The translations under genes and the position numbers were made by a program. A stretch of DNA of 64,000 nt. Source: Gammaproteobacteria bacterium. Its GTDB lineage: Bacteria; Pseudomonadota; Gammaproteobacteria; Steroidobacterales; Rariloculaceae. Each line of letters starts with the position of its first letter. The stretch's first letter is position 1. The stretch lies in assembly GCA_022820625.1 (NCBI GenBank), contig JAJEFE010000004.1, forward strand, positions 1 to 64,000, written 5' to 3'. Under the pieces are notes generated by a model. The model worked only from the letters and a program-made list of their open reading frames with translations, was not told the origin of the DNA and made no database searches. Shown one piece after another: positions 1 to 8,410 of the stretch.

Positions 1-122
1 CCAGCCGCAAGACCGCCAGCTAGGCGCGCTGGCTGCGAGGCGCCAATAACGATTCCAGATTGCAGCCACGAAAACGCCCTCACGAAAAGCTACAACTTCA
101 AACTGGCGAAATTAGTGCAATT

Positions 123-581
123 TCACGCTGTTGCTAGCACGCCCAGGTGGATCTCCATTTCATCCTGGAACACCACATCCGGAACGGACGTATTTCGGCC
201 TTCCCGAACAATGTGCTCCCGGTTGCGCGCGTGCGAAACGGTCACCGCCGTGTCGTCGAATACCTGCAAGCCGCAGATGTGGTCCTCGTGGTCGTGGCTC
301 AGAATCACGTATTTCACGGGCACGTCGTAGAGTTGGTCCAGTTCCTGCTTCAGCCACGCCGGATTACCGTCGCCGCGACAGGTGCCGTCGACCACGACCA
401 GTCCCTCGTCGGTCACGATAACGTGGCTGTTCGCAGCGCCGGGCCGGTGGACAGTGCGAAATACACTATCTGAAACCTGGACAAGCCTGGGCGACTCGTC
501 ATTCGTATCCTGCGCCTGGGCCCCATGCAGTAAAACCACACCCAGGACCGACAAACCGACTTCCAGGCAACGCTGCTTCAT
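123..581 (-). pseudogene. Exported MBL-fold hydrolase, C-terminally truncated
   Basis: The 152-residue product has a signal peptide and the metallo-beta-lactamase-fold zinc motif H-D-H-E-D-H near residue 100. The ATG at 581 is preceded by GGAGAG at good spacing, which decides the start. Family members are usually about 300 residues, and the second half with the distal zinc-binding His and Asp residues is missing: translation runs into a stop right after the strand that normally leads to the next metal ligand. No continuation is visible in any frame between 1 and 122. It resembles the intact MBL lipoprotein at 42516-43535. Most likely a remnant; a short functional protein is less likely. Confidence 0.7.
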
Positions 582-912
582 AGTTCTCTCCAAGATTCTT
601 GAATGGTTCTTACCTTACGCCCTGCAGGGTAACCGTCAACTGATGGTGGCGGCCACCAGTGAACGACTTGCGAGTACGCCGGACTCGGCCGGGATGGAAT
701 GGATGCTTCAAGTAAAATGACCTGAATCGACGGCGTTACGATTACCGGTCGGAGGGACGCGAAATTGAGTGAGCCGAGGTAAAATGCGCATGGGGACGAG
801 CCCGAGCCTCGATGCGGGACGCCGGCGCCTACTTTTCTGTGACGCAGCAACACCTCCGTCACCTGCCCTTCTGGGCGGAGCGGGTGTTGGAAGCCCTCGG
901 TGCACAAACACC
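582..912. other. Intergenic region, no gene seen
   Basis: About 330 bases between the divergent MBL remnant and the DUF6152-type gene. It presumably holds both promoters. No convincing promoter hexamers, RNA gene or repeat was recognised. Confidence 0.5.
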
Positions 913-1908
913 GTGAGAGCGCAATTCGCAGTATTCCTCTTCCTGGTCGTCCCCGGGATAGTTTGCGCTCACCATTCCCGGGCCGACTACGACACGAGCA
1001 CGTTCGTCGAGATGGAGGGCGAACTTGCCTCAATGCGCTGGATCAAACCCCATCAAAGCTTCGAGTTTCTCGTAGAAGGCGCTGAGGGCGAAATCCAGAG
1101 CTGGGAACTTGAAGGCTCGGGTGTGTACAGCCTCGAGCGCAGCGGCATCACCAAGGACCTGTTTCCGATTGGCGAGCGGGTCCGAATCGCAGGCTGGCGG
1201 TCCAGGACACGGCCCAGGGGATTCTTCCTGACCCACATGCTGCTGCCCGACGGAGCCGAACTCGTGCTGCTCCCGACCGCGAATGTCGACCGCCGCTGGT
1301 CCGAAAACTATGCCGGCGGTCAGTGGATCAGCGAACCCGCGAATAGCCAGGACGGGAGCCTCTTCCGAACCTGGAGCACGGAGAGCCTCGACGTCTTCAT
1401 TCAGGCCGGTCTCGGCATCGAGGTAGAGCTGACGGAGGAAGCGATGGCCGCCAAAGCCCTCGCGTCGGAGTTCGATCCCTGCGTTGCGTCCGGCATGCCC
1501 TCCGCCATGGTAAACCCGCTGCCCGTTCAGCTCAGCGACCACGGGGATTTCATCGAGATTCGACTTGAGACATTCAGCGTGGTACGACGCGTCGACATGA
1601 CGATCAGCGTCGACGCTGAAACAGTACCGTTGAGCAAGTACGGCTACTCGACAGGCACTTGGGTCGGCGACGTTCTAGAGGTAAGGACGACACGGGTGAA
1701 CTGGCCCTGGTTCGACGACGCAGGGACGCCGCAGACCGACGGCGTCGAGATTCTTGAGCGCTTTTCCCTGGACGACGATGCCGCCCGCCTGAACTACACG
1801 ATGACAGTCAGCGACCCGGCCACATTCGTCGAGCCGGTGACCCTCGCCTGGCAGTGGATCGACATCGGCGAACAGTTCTCGCCGCACGATCTATGTCAGG
1901 CGGAGTGA
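913..1908 (+). CDS. Exported DUF6152-type protein
   Basis: The 331-residue protein of unknown function starts at a GTG chosen because it opens directly into a signal peptide (hydrophobic FAVFLFLVVPG, cleavage after VCA). The mature protein begins with the His-His-Ser motif of the DUF6152 family. The N-terminal ~100 residues form the beta-rich DUF6152 domain; the C-terminal half carries a block G-Y-S-T-G-T-W followed by TT..NWPW and G-T-P-Q, shared with the genes at 32139 and 24548. An in-frame ORF extends upstream to 769, but that extension is low-complexity and hides the signal peptide. It faces the PQQ dehydrogenase gene convergently. Periplasmic location is inferred from the signal peptide. 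Confidence 0.8.
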   Translation: MRAQFAVFLFLVVPGIVCAHHSRADYDTSTFVEMEGELASMRWIKPHQSFEFLVEGAEGEIQSWELEGSGVYSLERSGITKDLFPIGERVRIAGWRSRTRPRGFFLTHMLLPDGAELVLLPTANVDRRWSENYAGGQWISEPANSQDGSLFRTWSTESLDVFIQAGLGIEVELTEEAMAAKALASEFDPCVASGMPSAMVNPLPVQLSDHGDFIEIRLETFSVVRRVDMTISVDAETVPLSKYGYSTGTWVGDVLEVRTTRVNWPWFDDAGTPQTDGVEILERFSLDDDAARLNYTMTVSDPATFVEPVTLAWQWIDIGEQFSPHDLCQAE

Positions 1909-1979
1909 GCATCGACCAGAAACTTTGCCCGTCGATGGAAACAGTCTCGTTAGCGAACAAGTTCCATCGTGCGTAGTGC

Positions 1980-4067
1980 TCACGGCAGTGCCATCGCCGC
2001 CAGACCGTCCTGGAGCTGGACGATGACGTACTGCCTGCCTTCATGTATCCAACTCGACATGCCGTAACGCGAAACGCCGGGAATGGGCACCGCGCCAACT
2101 CTCTCCCCAGTCCTTTTGTCGATTGCGAACAGGTGAGGGGAGTCATCGCTCGTCTGCCCCGAGGCCAGGAGCAGCGTCGGCGTCGCCATCATGGCAGCCA
2201 GTCCGTACCGGCCCGGGTTGGCCGGGACACCCTCGACTCCCTGTAGCAACGGGTGATTCCGGATCATCTCCTGCTGCGCCGGCGGTGCGTCTCCGTGAGG
2301 GGCGGTCCAGAGATGCTCACCCGTATTCATGTCGATTGCGACGATCCGCCCGACCGGACCTTTCCAGATCGAGAGCCCATCGATGGCCTCGATGCCCGCG
2401 ACGGAACCTCCGTCGACGCTGCGGGAAAATTCGGAGTGTGTGGTGCCAGTCTGAGTATCGTCATCCAGCGGTGATGCCACCGCCGGAGCGAGGTGGGCGG
2501 TCGAGCACGCGCTTTGCGACGTGATGAAGATGACGCCCGCCACCGGATCCGCCACCGGTGCACCGGTGATGTTTGCGCCGCCGCCACCACCCGGGCAGAT
2601 TCGGGCGGGAACTACCAGCTCCGGATCGCCCTCGTAGGTTGGCGGGTTGAACAGGGGCACGAGCAGGTTGTTTCGTTGCGCCACCTCCAGCGCCGCCTGC
2701 CGGATCTCGGGCGTATAGTCTATGAGCTGCTCCTCGGCTCTGCCTTGAATGTCGAAGGCTGCCGGCTTTGTGGGAAACGGCTGCGTGGGCGAGAGCTGCT
2801 CGCCCGGCACCCGCGATTGCGGCACCGGGCGTTCCTCGATGGGCCAGATCGGCTCGCCGCTCCGCCGGTCGAACGAGTAGACGAAAGACTGCTTGGTAAC
2901 CTGGAAGACCCCGGGGATTTCCCGGCCGTCCACGGTGACATCCATCAGGATCGGCGCCGTTGGGGTATCGTAGTTCCAGATGTCGTGATGGACGAGCTGG
3001 AAATGCCATGCACGCTCTCCGGTCTCCACATCGAGGGCAAGGAGACTCGTGCCGAAGAGGTTGTCACCGGGATGGAATCCGCCGTAGTAATCGATCGTGG
3101 CTCCGTTCGTCGGAATGTAGACGAGCCCGAGTTCCGGATCGGCAGAAAGCGGCGCCCAGGAGGATACGTCGCCCGTCCACTGCCACGCGTCGTTTTCCCA
3201 GGTCTCGTGACCGAACTCACCCGGACGCGGAATGACGTGGAACTTCCACTTGAACTGCCCGGTCCTCGCGTCGAACGCGAGAATGTCGCCGGGGACGTTC
3301 TCGATCCGGGTCTGGTTGTAACCCTGCTCCGCCGAGTTGCTGACGACCACCGTCCCGTTCACGACGATGGGCGGGGACGACGAGGTGATGTAGCCCAGCT
3401 CCAGAGGAAGCCCATGGTACGCATCGTACCCATCGCTCCCGACATCGTACTCATGCCATGGTCCCCAATCCGCAACGAGAGGCAGCAGCAGATCGACCAC
3501 ACCGGTCTCCGGGAAGCCTGGAATCCGAACCGGTGTGCCCCAGTTCTCCAACGGCAATCCGGTCTCCGCGTCGAGGGCGTGGAGGAAAAATGCGGGAGTG
3601 GTGATGAATACCAAACCGCGTCCGTCGATTTCGGCATACGCGATGCCCTTGCCGTAGCCCTTGCGCATGGAGTAGTCGTACCGGGCCGTCTTCGGCTCGG
3701 AGTAACTCCAGAGCAATTCTCCGCTCACAGGGTCGAGGGCCACCACGTGGCGGCGTTCCCCGGTGACCGTGATCAGCTTCCCGTCGACATAGGTCGGCGT
3801 CGCGCGTGACGTGCTGGGGCCGAAGCTCGCCGCGTTCCACTGCCAGACGAGTTGCAGGTCCTCGAAGTTGGAGGCATCGATGTCCGTCGCCTGCGTGTAA
3901 CGCGTGTGCCAGGCATCGCCGCCCAGGTAGGTCCATTGCCCATTCTCGATCCCCGGTCCCTGCGCCGGCGCCGGCGCGGGTACGGAGCCGAACGCGCCCA
4001 GCGCAAGCATCAACCAAATCGAGAACAACGGCCGCCTCGGCTGTTGCCAATCGTTGTTCGTGATCAT
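1980..4067 (-). CDS. PQQ-dependent dehydrogenase (quinoprotein)
   Basis: The 695-residue periplasmic protein starts at an ATG preceded by GGGGAGAGG, followed by a signal peptide ending in APAQG. The body is the eight-bladed PQQ-binding propeller of the membrane-associated glucose/alcohol dehydrogenase family: W-x-Y-x-G-G-D in blade 1, repeated ALD..TG.LLW motifs, the glycine-rich CPGGGGG segment, and a closing ALP. Such enzymes oxidise alcohols or sugars and pass electrons to ubiquinone or a cytochrome. No cytochrome c domain or CxxCH is present, so a separate acceptor is needed. The substrate cannot be inferred. No pqq biosynthesis genes lie in the window. Confidence 0.88.
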   Translation of the reverse strand: MITNNDWQQPRRPLFSIWLMLALGAFGSVPAPAPAQGPGIENGQWTYLGGDAWHTRYTQATDIDASNFEDLQLVWQWNAASFGPSTSRATPTYVDGKLITVTGERRHVVALDPVSGELLWSYSEPKTARYDYSMRKGYGKGIAYAEIDGRGLVFITTPAFFLHALDAETGLPLENWGTPVRIPGFPETGVVDLLLPLVADWGPWHEYDVGSDGYDAYHGLPLELGYITSSSPPIVVNGTVVVSNSAEQGYNQTRIENVPGDILAFDARTGQFKWKFHVIPRPGEFGHETWENDAWQWTGDVSSWAPLSADPELGLVYIPTNGATIDYYGGFHPGDNLFGTSLLALDVETGERAWHFQLVHHDIWNYDTPTAPILMDVTVDGREIPGVFQVTKQSFVYSFDRRSGEPIWPIEERPVPQSRVPGEQLSPTQPFPTKPAAFDIQGRAEEQLIDYTPEIRQAALEVAQRNNLLVPLFNPPTYEGDPELVVPARICPGGGGGANITGAPVADPVAGVIFITSQSACSTAHLAPAVASPLDDDTQTGTTHSEFSRSVDGGSVAGIEAIDGLSIWKGPVGRIVAIDMNTGEHLWTAPHGDAPPAQQEMIRNHPLLQGVEGVPANPGRYGLAAMMATPTLLLASGQTSDDSPHLFAIDKRTGERVGAVPIPGVSRYGMSSWIHEGRQYVIVQLQDGLAAMALP

Positions 4068-4335
4068 TGTCCTCTCCCCGGTTCGACCGTGTAGTTCGGG
4101 ATTGTGCCGATTTCCAATGGGCTCGTCAGGTTTTCTCGACCAACCAATGCTCCCGTGCGTTTCCGCAAATATCATACCGGTCAATTCCAAAAAATCCGGC
4201 TTGCTGTCAACGGCAGTCTACATCCCTCTCAGGCCGCTTGTAGTCGCAAGCGCAGTGATCAAAGAAATCTCGATCACCGCTCCTGGCCGCTACAATGCAC
4301 CTTGCCACATTGATCAAGTACCCAGGAGTCCCCAG

Positions 4336-4818
4336 ATGGCCAGACAGCAATGGAATGCACCGCCGGAATTGCAGATCGACGTGTCGAGAAACCACGCCGT
4401 CTCGATCGAGACGAATCGCGGCAGCATCGAGCTCGAACTCTATCCGCAGCACGCCCCGCAGACCGTCAATAACTTTGTGTTCCTGGCGGGTCAGGGTTTC
4501 TACGATGGCGTTGTTTTTCATCGTGTCATCGCGAATTTCATGATTCAGAGCGGCGACCCAACGGGAACCGGCCGCGGTGGCCCGGGGTATCGATTTGCCG
4601 ATGAGTGCATCGGGAATCCGCTCAAGCACGAGCGTTGCGTCATATCAATGGCCAACGCCGGGCCGAATACGAATGGCAGTCAGTTCTTCATCACCCACCT
4701 GGCGACACCGCATCTGGATGGAAGGCACACGGTGTTCGGAAAGGTGACGAGCGGTGAGGACATTGTGGATGCCATTCAACAGGGCGACAGGATGATCAGC
4801 GTCACGGTCGCTGCCTGA
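4336..4818 (+). CDS. Cyclophilin-type peptidyl-prolyl isomerase
   Basis: The 160-residue protein catalyses cis-trans isomerisation of prolyl bonds. Cyclophilin signatures are present: FHRVI with the catalytic Arg, the IQSGDPTGTGRGG loop, NGSQFFIT, and LDGRHTVFG. The start is the ATG preceded by CCAGGAG; the longer ORF upstream has no supporting sequence. No signal peptide, so the enzyme is cytoplasmic, like PpiB. It is divergent from the PQQ dehydrogenase gene. Confidence 0.92.
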   Translation: MARQQWNAPPELQIDVSRNHAVSIETNRGSIELELYPQHAPQTVNNFVFLAGQGFYDGVVFHRVIANFMIQSGDPTGTGRGGPGYRFADECIGNPLKHERCVISMANAGPNTNGSQFFITHLATPHLDGRHTVFGKVTSGEDIVDAIQQGDRMISVTVAA

Positions 4819-4895
4819 GGCCTACGATTGACCGCGCCTGCCTCAATACCCATTACAAGAATGACGACATTGCGAACAGCAAGATCAGGATCCTG

Positions 4896-6536
4896 ATGAC
4901 CAAACGCATCCATATTAACCGGCGTAGATTCCTTGCCGGTTCCGCAGGCGCCATGGGGGCGGCGTATTTCGGCAGGTTGCCGCTGGAAGCCATGGCCCAG
5001 GAGCAAGCTCCGACCGATCAGGCATGGGACGCCGGTCTCGTGCGGCATATTATTCCCACGGTCAGCGATACGCGGATTCTGCTCAAGGTCTCGTTCGATC
5101 GGGCGTTGGCGGACGCGCCCGTCTTGCGACTCGAGAACTCCGCCATCGCCGGCAGGATGAGCGACACGGCCGGCGAATACTGGCAGTTCCATGCCGGCCA
5201 GTTGCAGCCGGGGCGTCGCTACACGCTTTCGTTGCAGGACACCAATGGCCAGTCCTTGTGCGAACCCTGGCCGCTCTCCACCTTCCCGTCGCCAACCGCA
5301 GACCCGGAGCGCCTCCGCGTGCTGTTCTATACCTGTGCCGGCGGAACCAGCGGCACCTACGAGGGGATCGGTCAGCGCGAAGGCTTCCTGCCGGCCGGCA
5401 TCCGCAACCGCCTGCTGCGCCGTGCGCTATCGTTTCAACCCGACGCCGCGGTGGCCATCGGCGACCACATGTATTGGGACCTCCACGCCTGGCAGGGCGA
5501 GTACGCCGGGCAATTGAGCGAAGCCGGCCGGATTTCGAACTTCGACTTTTCGGCCAGCGCGCTTGGGGCGAGCAACGAAACGGCGATAAAGGCGGCCGCT
5601 GGCCCGCAAATCGTCCCGATTTACGGGAGCGATTTCCGCTCCACGCCGGTTTTTTTCCTGCAGGACGATCACGACCACTGGGAAAACGACGCGGTCACGG
5701 ACGATTTCGCCAGCTATCCCATCGCCTGGTTCCAGCTTCAGCTTGCGCGGGCGACCCAGCAACTCTACTACCCGGAGTTCCTGCCGGACGCCGGGCGGCC
5801 CGCCGGCCTGCCCTGGTCCTCCGCGGGAGATCGCCGCGACGTGTCGGAGAGCTTCGGCACGCTTCGGTTTGGCCGGCTTGCGGAGATCCTGCTGTACGAC
5901 GTGCGCCGCACCATGAATCTCGCCGGACCGAACGCGCAGTTCGTCGGCCCGCAGGTCGAGCGGTGGTTGATCGACCGCACCCGCTCGTCGGAGGCACGCC
6001 ACCGCGTGCATGTGCCCTCGAATCCGTTCGGCTGGAGTGCCGGCAAATGGGGCGAGTGGTATCCGGACATTCTGGACCCGGAGAGCGGTACGCTGACGAC
6101 CGCCATCGACAAGCCCTATTGGCAGGAGGGCTGGTTGAGGCAGCACGATCGGCTGGCCGAGGCGATGGGTCAGCAGGAAGGCCGGATTCCGTTGCTGGTC
6201 AGCGGCGACCTGCACGCAATCGGCGCCGGGAGAATACACCGCTCCGGAGCCGTCGATCTGCGAGGGAATCCCATGACCGCAGTCCTGAGCGGTCCCATCG
6301 GCACTTCAATCCAGGGATTCCCCTCGGTGATCCGCGGCATCGGTGCGACGCCGCCGGCTCACCTGGACATGGAGGAAACAATGTCGCCCATCGAGGATCA
6401 CGGTTTCACCCTGATCGACTTCCTTCGCGACCGGATCGTGCTGCGGCAGTTTGCCTGGGACGTGGACCGGGAGTCCCTCGATGCCATCGACCGGCTGGAG
6501 CCGATACATACCACGGAACTGGCGCCGGCGGCGTAG
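4896..6536 (+). CDS. PhoD-like Tat-exported metallophosphatase
   Basis: The 546-residue protein begins with a twin-arginine signal (NRRRFLAG then a hydrophobic stretch and AMAQ cleavage), preceded by AGGA. Metal-binding motifs of the PhoD/calcineurin-like superfamily are visible: AIGDHMYWD, the DDHDHWEND block, and SGDLHAIG near the C-terminus. PhoD enzymes are secreted phosphodiesterases or alkaline phosphatases using Fe and Ca. The exact substrate is not readable. It is the last protein gene before the convergent tRNA array. Confidence 0.85.
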   Translation: MTKRIHINRRRFLAGSAGAMGAAYFGRLPLEAMAQEQAPTDQAWDAGLVRHIIPTVSDTRILLKVSFDRALADAPVLRLENSAIAGRMSDTAGEYWQFHAGQLQPGRRYTLSLQDTNGQSLCEPWPLSTFPSPTADPERLRVLFYTCAGGTSGTYEGIGQREGFLPAGIRNRLLRRALSFQPDAAVAIGDHMYWDLHAWQGEYAGQLSEAGRISNFDFSASALGASNETAIKAAAGPQIVPIYGSDFRSTPVFFLQDDHDHWENDAVTDDFASYPIAWFQLQLARATQQLYYPEFLPDAGRPAGLPWSSAGDRRDVSESFGTLRFGRLAEILLYDVRRTMNLAGPNAQFVGPQVERWLIDRTRSSEARHRVHVPSNPFGWSAGKWGEWYPDILDPESGTLTTAIDKPYWQEGWLRQHDRLAEAMGQQEGRIPLLVSGDLHAIGAGRIHRSGAVDLRGNPMTAVLSGPIGTSIQGFPSVIRGIGATPPAHLDMEETMSPIEDHGFTLIDFLRDRIVLRQFAWDVDRESLDAIDRLEPIHTTELAPAA

Positions 6537-6679
6537 CCGGTGTCCCACCGCACCGGCCCGCCGCCGCCCGCAACCGGGCCGCATATGCAGTTTCGCCGAA
6601 CCTGCTCATCGAAACCTTACCCCGGTTCATCATTTCTATGTCATTGACTCCGACAACGTGGATTGTGTTTGGCGGTGGA

Positions 6680-6757
6680 TGGTGCGCGGCCCCCGATTCG
6701 AACGGGGAAGCAGATCGTTTTGAGCGACCCAGGTATGCCAATTCCCGTCAGCCGCGC
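6680..6757 (-). tRNA. tRNA-Leu(CAA), short variable loop
   Basis: Last gene of the array in transcription order. The acceptor pairs over 7 bp, the T-loop is TTCGAAT, the anticodon loop CTCAAAA gives CAA, A73 and CCA are encoded. The D-arm is Leu-like, but the variable region is only 5 nt; bacterial Leu tRNAs normally have a long variable arm. Confidence 0.85.
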
Positions 6758-6765
6758 ACTTGAAA

Positions 6766-6843
6766 TGGTGGCCGCCCTCGGAGTCGAACCGAGAAGCGCC
6801 TGTTTCTAAGACAGGCAGGTATGCCAATTCCCTTCAGACGGCC
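6766..6843 (-). tRNA. tRNA-Leu(UAG), short variable loop
   Basis: Anticodon loop CTTAGAA with a perfect 5-bp stem, A73, CCA encoded. As in the neighbouring Leu(CAA), the D-arm is Leu-like while the variable region is 5 nt. The two Leu genes share D-arm and variable-region sequence and look like duplicates. Confidence 0.87.
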
Positions 6844-6847
6844 GTGA

Positions 6848-6926
6848 TGGCGTCCCCGGCAGGACTAGAACCTGCAACCCCCGGGGTAGAAGCCCGGTGC
6901 TCTGATTCCGATTGAGCTACGGAGAC
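6848..6926 (-). tRNA. tRNA-Arg(UCU)
   Basis: Anticodon loop CTTCTAC, G73, CCA encoded, canonical D-arm. The T-loop is TTCTAGT, so the usual purine at position 57 is U. One base separates it from the next tRNA. Confidence 0.82.
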
Positions 6927-6927
6927 G

Positions 6928-7022
6928 TGGTACCCCAGGCCGGATTCGAACCGGCGACCTGCCGCTTATCTGGCGCATCACGGGGTATAAACCCGCCGCT
7001 CTACCGACTGAGCTACTGGGGC
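6928..7022 (-). tRNA. tRNA-Ile(UAU), extended variable region
   Basis: Acceptor, D-arm (GCTCAGTCGGTAGAGC) and T-arm are canonical. The anticodon loop TTTATAC gives UAU for AUA codons. About 24 nt lie between anticodon stem and T-stem instead of about 5. Bacteria usually read AUA with lysidine-modified CAU, so UAU is unusual. A class II-like arm or an insertion are both possible. Confidence 0.7.
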
Positions 7023-7024
7023 CT

Positions 7025-7092
7025 GGGAGCCTGCGGCGCAGGAAATCGCGATAGCGAATTTGCAGCCGTGATCTCCTTCGGCGCAGGCTCCC
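7025..7092. repeat. 68-bp cruciform-forming spacer inside the array
   Basis: A perfect 11-bp inverted repeat (7025-7035 with 7082-7092) encloses a second hairpin (7043-7061). It is one of two ~70-nt spacers that interrupt otherwise tightly packed tRNAs. It could be an RNase processing hairpin, a REP-like element or a decayed tRNA; no tRNA fold is recoverable. Confidence 0.6.
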
Positions 7093-7095
7093 GTA

Positions 7096-7170
7096 TGGAC
7101 ACGCCGCCCGGATTCGAACCGGGACCTCGAGGGTTGCAACCTCGCGCCTTGCCCGTTTGGCTACGGCGTG
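7096..7170 (-). tRNA. tRNA-Cys(GCA)
   Basis: Anticodon loop TTGCAAC with a perfect stem, U73 (the Cys identity base), CCA encoded, canonical T-loop TTCGAAT. Confidence 0.93.
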
Positions 7171-7175
7171 TGTGT

Positions 7176-7249
7176 TGGCAGGCCGGCGACGATTCGAACG
7201 CCGATTGGCGGGTCTGGAATCCGCAGTCTTGCCATTAGACGACCGGCCT
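7176..7249 (-). tRNA. tRNA-Trp(CCA)
   Basis: Anticodon loop TTCCAGA. A1-U72 and G73, the Trp identity elements in E. coli, are both present. The anticodon stem has a C-A mismatch at the loop end. Confidence 0.82.
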
Positions 7250-7254
7250 GGGGG

Positions 7255-7329
7255 TGGCTCGGCGCCCTGGATTTGAACCAGGTCCCCAAGATTCAAAGTC
7301 TTGTGTCCTGCCGGTTAGACGAACGCCGA
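7255..7329 (-). tRNA. tRNA-Gln(UUG)
   Basis: Anticodon loop CTTTGAA with a perfect stem, U1-A72 and G73 as in E. coli tRNA-Gln, T-loop TTCAAAT, CCA encoded. Confidence 0.92.
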
Positions 7330-7334
7330 ATGGA

Positions 7335-7411
7335 TGGCACGGCTGGGGCGATTCGAACGCCCGTCCTCGACCGTCGCAGGGTCGCGCTCTCGTCCTCTGA
7401 GCTACAGCCGT
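7335..7411 (-). tRNA. tRNA-Arg(GCG)
   Basis: Anticodon loop CTGCGAC with perfect anticodon and acceptor stems, G73, CCA encoded. GCG is unusual because bacteria normally read CGN with an inosine-modified ACG tRNA. Confidence 0.87.
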
Positions 7412-7416
7412 ACGTG

Positions 7417-7492
7417 TGGTTGCCCGAGGCGGTTTCGAACCACCGACATCCGCTTTGTAAGAGCGGCGCTCTGCCATCTGAGCTATCGGGCA
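7417..7492 (-). tRNA. tRNA-Val(UAC)
   Basis: Anticodon loop CTTACAA with a perfect stem, T-loop TTCGAAA, A73, CCA encoded, canonical D-arm. Confidence 0.93.
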
Positions 7493-7496
7493 AACA

Positions 7497-7567
7497 TGGT
7501 AGCGGGGGCCGGATTCGAACCGGCGGAAGCGGGAATATGAACCCCGCGTGAGACCCCCTCCCCCGCA
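7497..7567 (-). tRNA. tRNA-Met(CAU), minimal D-arm
   Basis: Anticodon loop TTCATAT and a normal T-arm with TTCGAAT, A73 and CCA. Positions 8-25 amount to only about 14 nt, with a 3-bp D-stem and a loop of about 5 nt, so the usual GG of the D-loop is reduced. Positions 1 and 72 (U-U) are unpaired and the anticodon stem is G/C-rich, both reminiscent of initiator tRNA. It may be degenerate. Confidence 0.65.
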
Positions 7568-7579
7568 TCGGGACAAGTG

Positions 7580-7655
7580 TGGTGCGGCTGGCCGGTCTCG
7601 AACCGGCGGCCTCGACGTTGGCAACGTCGCGCTCTGCCCGCTGAGCTACAGCCGC
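7580..7655 (-). tRNA. tRNA-Gly(GCC)
   Basis: Anticodon loop TTGCCAA with perfect anticodon, acceptor and T-stems, CCA encoded. The discriminator is A73, where bacterial Gly tRNAs usually have U73. Confidence 0.9.
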
Positions 7656-7669
7656 ATTGCTTACCTGCG

Positions 7670-7743
7670 TGGTCCGCCCTGAGAGAATCGAACTCCCGTC
7701 GCCGGGTTAAAAGCCCGGTGCACGACCACTATGCCAAGAGCGG
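7670..7743 (-). tRNA. tRNA-Lys(UUU)
   Basis: Anticodon loop CTTTTAA with a perfect C/G stem, A73, CCA encoded. The variable region is one or two bases shorter than usual. Confidence 0.9.
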
Positions 7744-7748
7744 ATAAG

Positions 7749-7826
7749 TGGCCTGCCCGGGAAGACTCGAACTCCCGACCTGCTGGTTCGAAGCCAGCCG
7801 CTCTGCTCCTACTGAGCTACGGGCAG
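7749..7826 (-). tRNA. tRNA-Arg(UCG)
   Basis: Anticodon loop CTTCGAA with a perfect stem, perfect acceptor stem, G73, CCA encoded. Confidence 0.92.
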
Positions 7827-7898
7827 GGGCGTGGTGTTGCGGGCAACCGTAAGGCGCCCATTGTTGGCAAGCGAAAAGTGTGCAGTTGCCATTTACAG

Positions 7899-7987
7899 TG
7901 GCGGAGAAGCCTGGATTCGAACCAGGGCAGGACTTGCGCCCCGCTCGTTTAGCAAACGAGTGCCTTAGACCGCTCGGCCACTTCTCC
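7899..7987 (-). tRNA. tRNA-Ser(GCU)
   Basis: A proper class II tRNA with a long variable arm. Anticodon loop TTGCTAA, G1-C72 and G73, CCA encoded. The 72-nt spacer before it (7827-7898) contains a weak hairpin. Confidence 0.93.
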
Positions 7988-7993
7988 GGAAAA

Positions 7994-8070
7994 TGGGGCG
8001 AACCACCGGACTCGAACCGGCATCGGCCAGGGTCACGACCTGGAGCTTTACCAATTAAGCTAGGAACGCC
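7994..8070 (-). tRNA. tRNA-His(GUG), with C33 and acceptor mismatches
   Basis: Anticodon loop TCGTGAC gives GUG, but position 33 is C where U is nearly invariant. C73 and an encoded G at position -1, the His identity pair, are present. The acceptor stem has two adjacent U-U mismatches at pairs 4 and 5. Confidence 0.78.
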
Positions 8071-8076
8071 ATTGTG

Positions 8077-8164
8077 TGGCGGAGGCTGGAGGGATCGAAC
8101 CCCCACGCCCTTCCGGGCATCACGGTTTTCAAGACCGATAAGTACGCCAGCCTTGCGAGCCTCC
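8077..8164 (-). tRNA. tRNA-Ser(UGA)
   Basis: Class II tRNA with a paired long variable arm. Anticodon loop CTTGAAA, perfect acceptor stem, G73, CCA encoded. Confidence 0.92.
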
Positions 8165-8169
8165 GAAGT

Positions 8170-8246
8170 TGGTCTGGAAGGCAGGATTTGAACCTGCGGC
8201 CCCCTGCGTCCAAGGCAGGCGCTCTGCCAGGCTGAGCTACTCCCAG
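8170..8246 (-). tRNA. tRNA-Pro(UGG), copy 1
   Basis: Anticodon loop CTTGGAC with a perfect stem. C1-G72 and A73, typical of bacterial Pro tRNAs, are present. CCA encoded. Confidence 0.92.
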
Positions 8247-8250
8247 AGTG

Positions 8251-8326
8251 TGGTGGACCGGGACCGATTCGAATGGTCGACCGCGCGATTATCGATCGCG
8301 TGCTCTACCTGCTGAGCTACCGGTCC
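8251..8326 (-). tRNA. tRNA-Ile(GAU), with C33
   Basis: Anticodon loop TCGATAA with a perfect stem; position 33 is C, as in the His gene of this array. Acceptor stem perfect, A73, CCA encoded. The T-stem has one mismatch next to the loop. Confidence 0.85.
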
Positions 8327-8327
8327 G

Positions 8328-8403
8328 TGGGGATCCGGACGGGATTCGAACCCGCAATTACGAGGTTGAAAGCCTCGTGGCTTAACCATTCGCCCACCGG
8401 ATC
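8328..8403 (-). tRNA. tRNA-Glu(UUC)
   Basis: Anticodon loop CTTTCAA with perfect anticodon and acceptor stems, CCA encoded. The discriminator is C73 rather than the usual G73. Confidence 0.88.
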
Positions 8404-8410
8404 GTGAAGC

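Noticed and set aside
769-912. N-terminal extension of the DUF6152-type protein
   Set aside because: It would bury the signal peptide and has no family similarity; the GTG at 913 is preferred.
5024-6763. 579-codon ORF in another frame of the PhoD-like gene
   Set aside because: It is an Arg/Gly-rich shadow of the real gene, with no recognisable domain.
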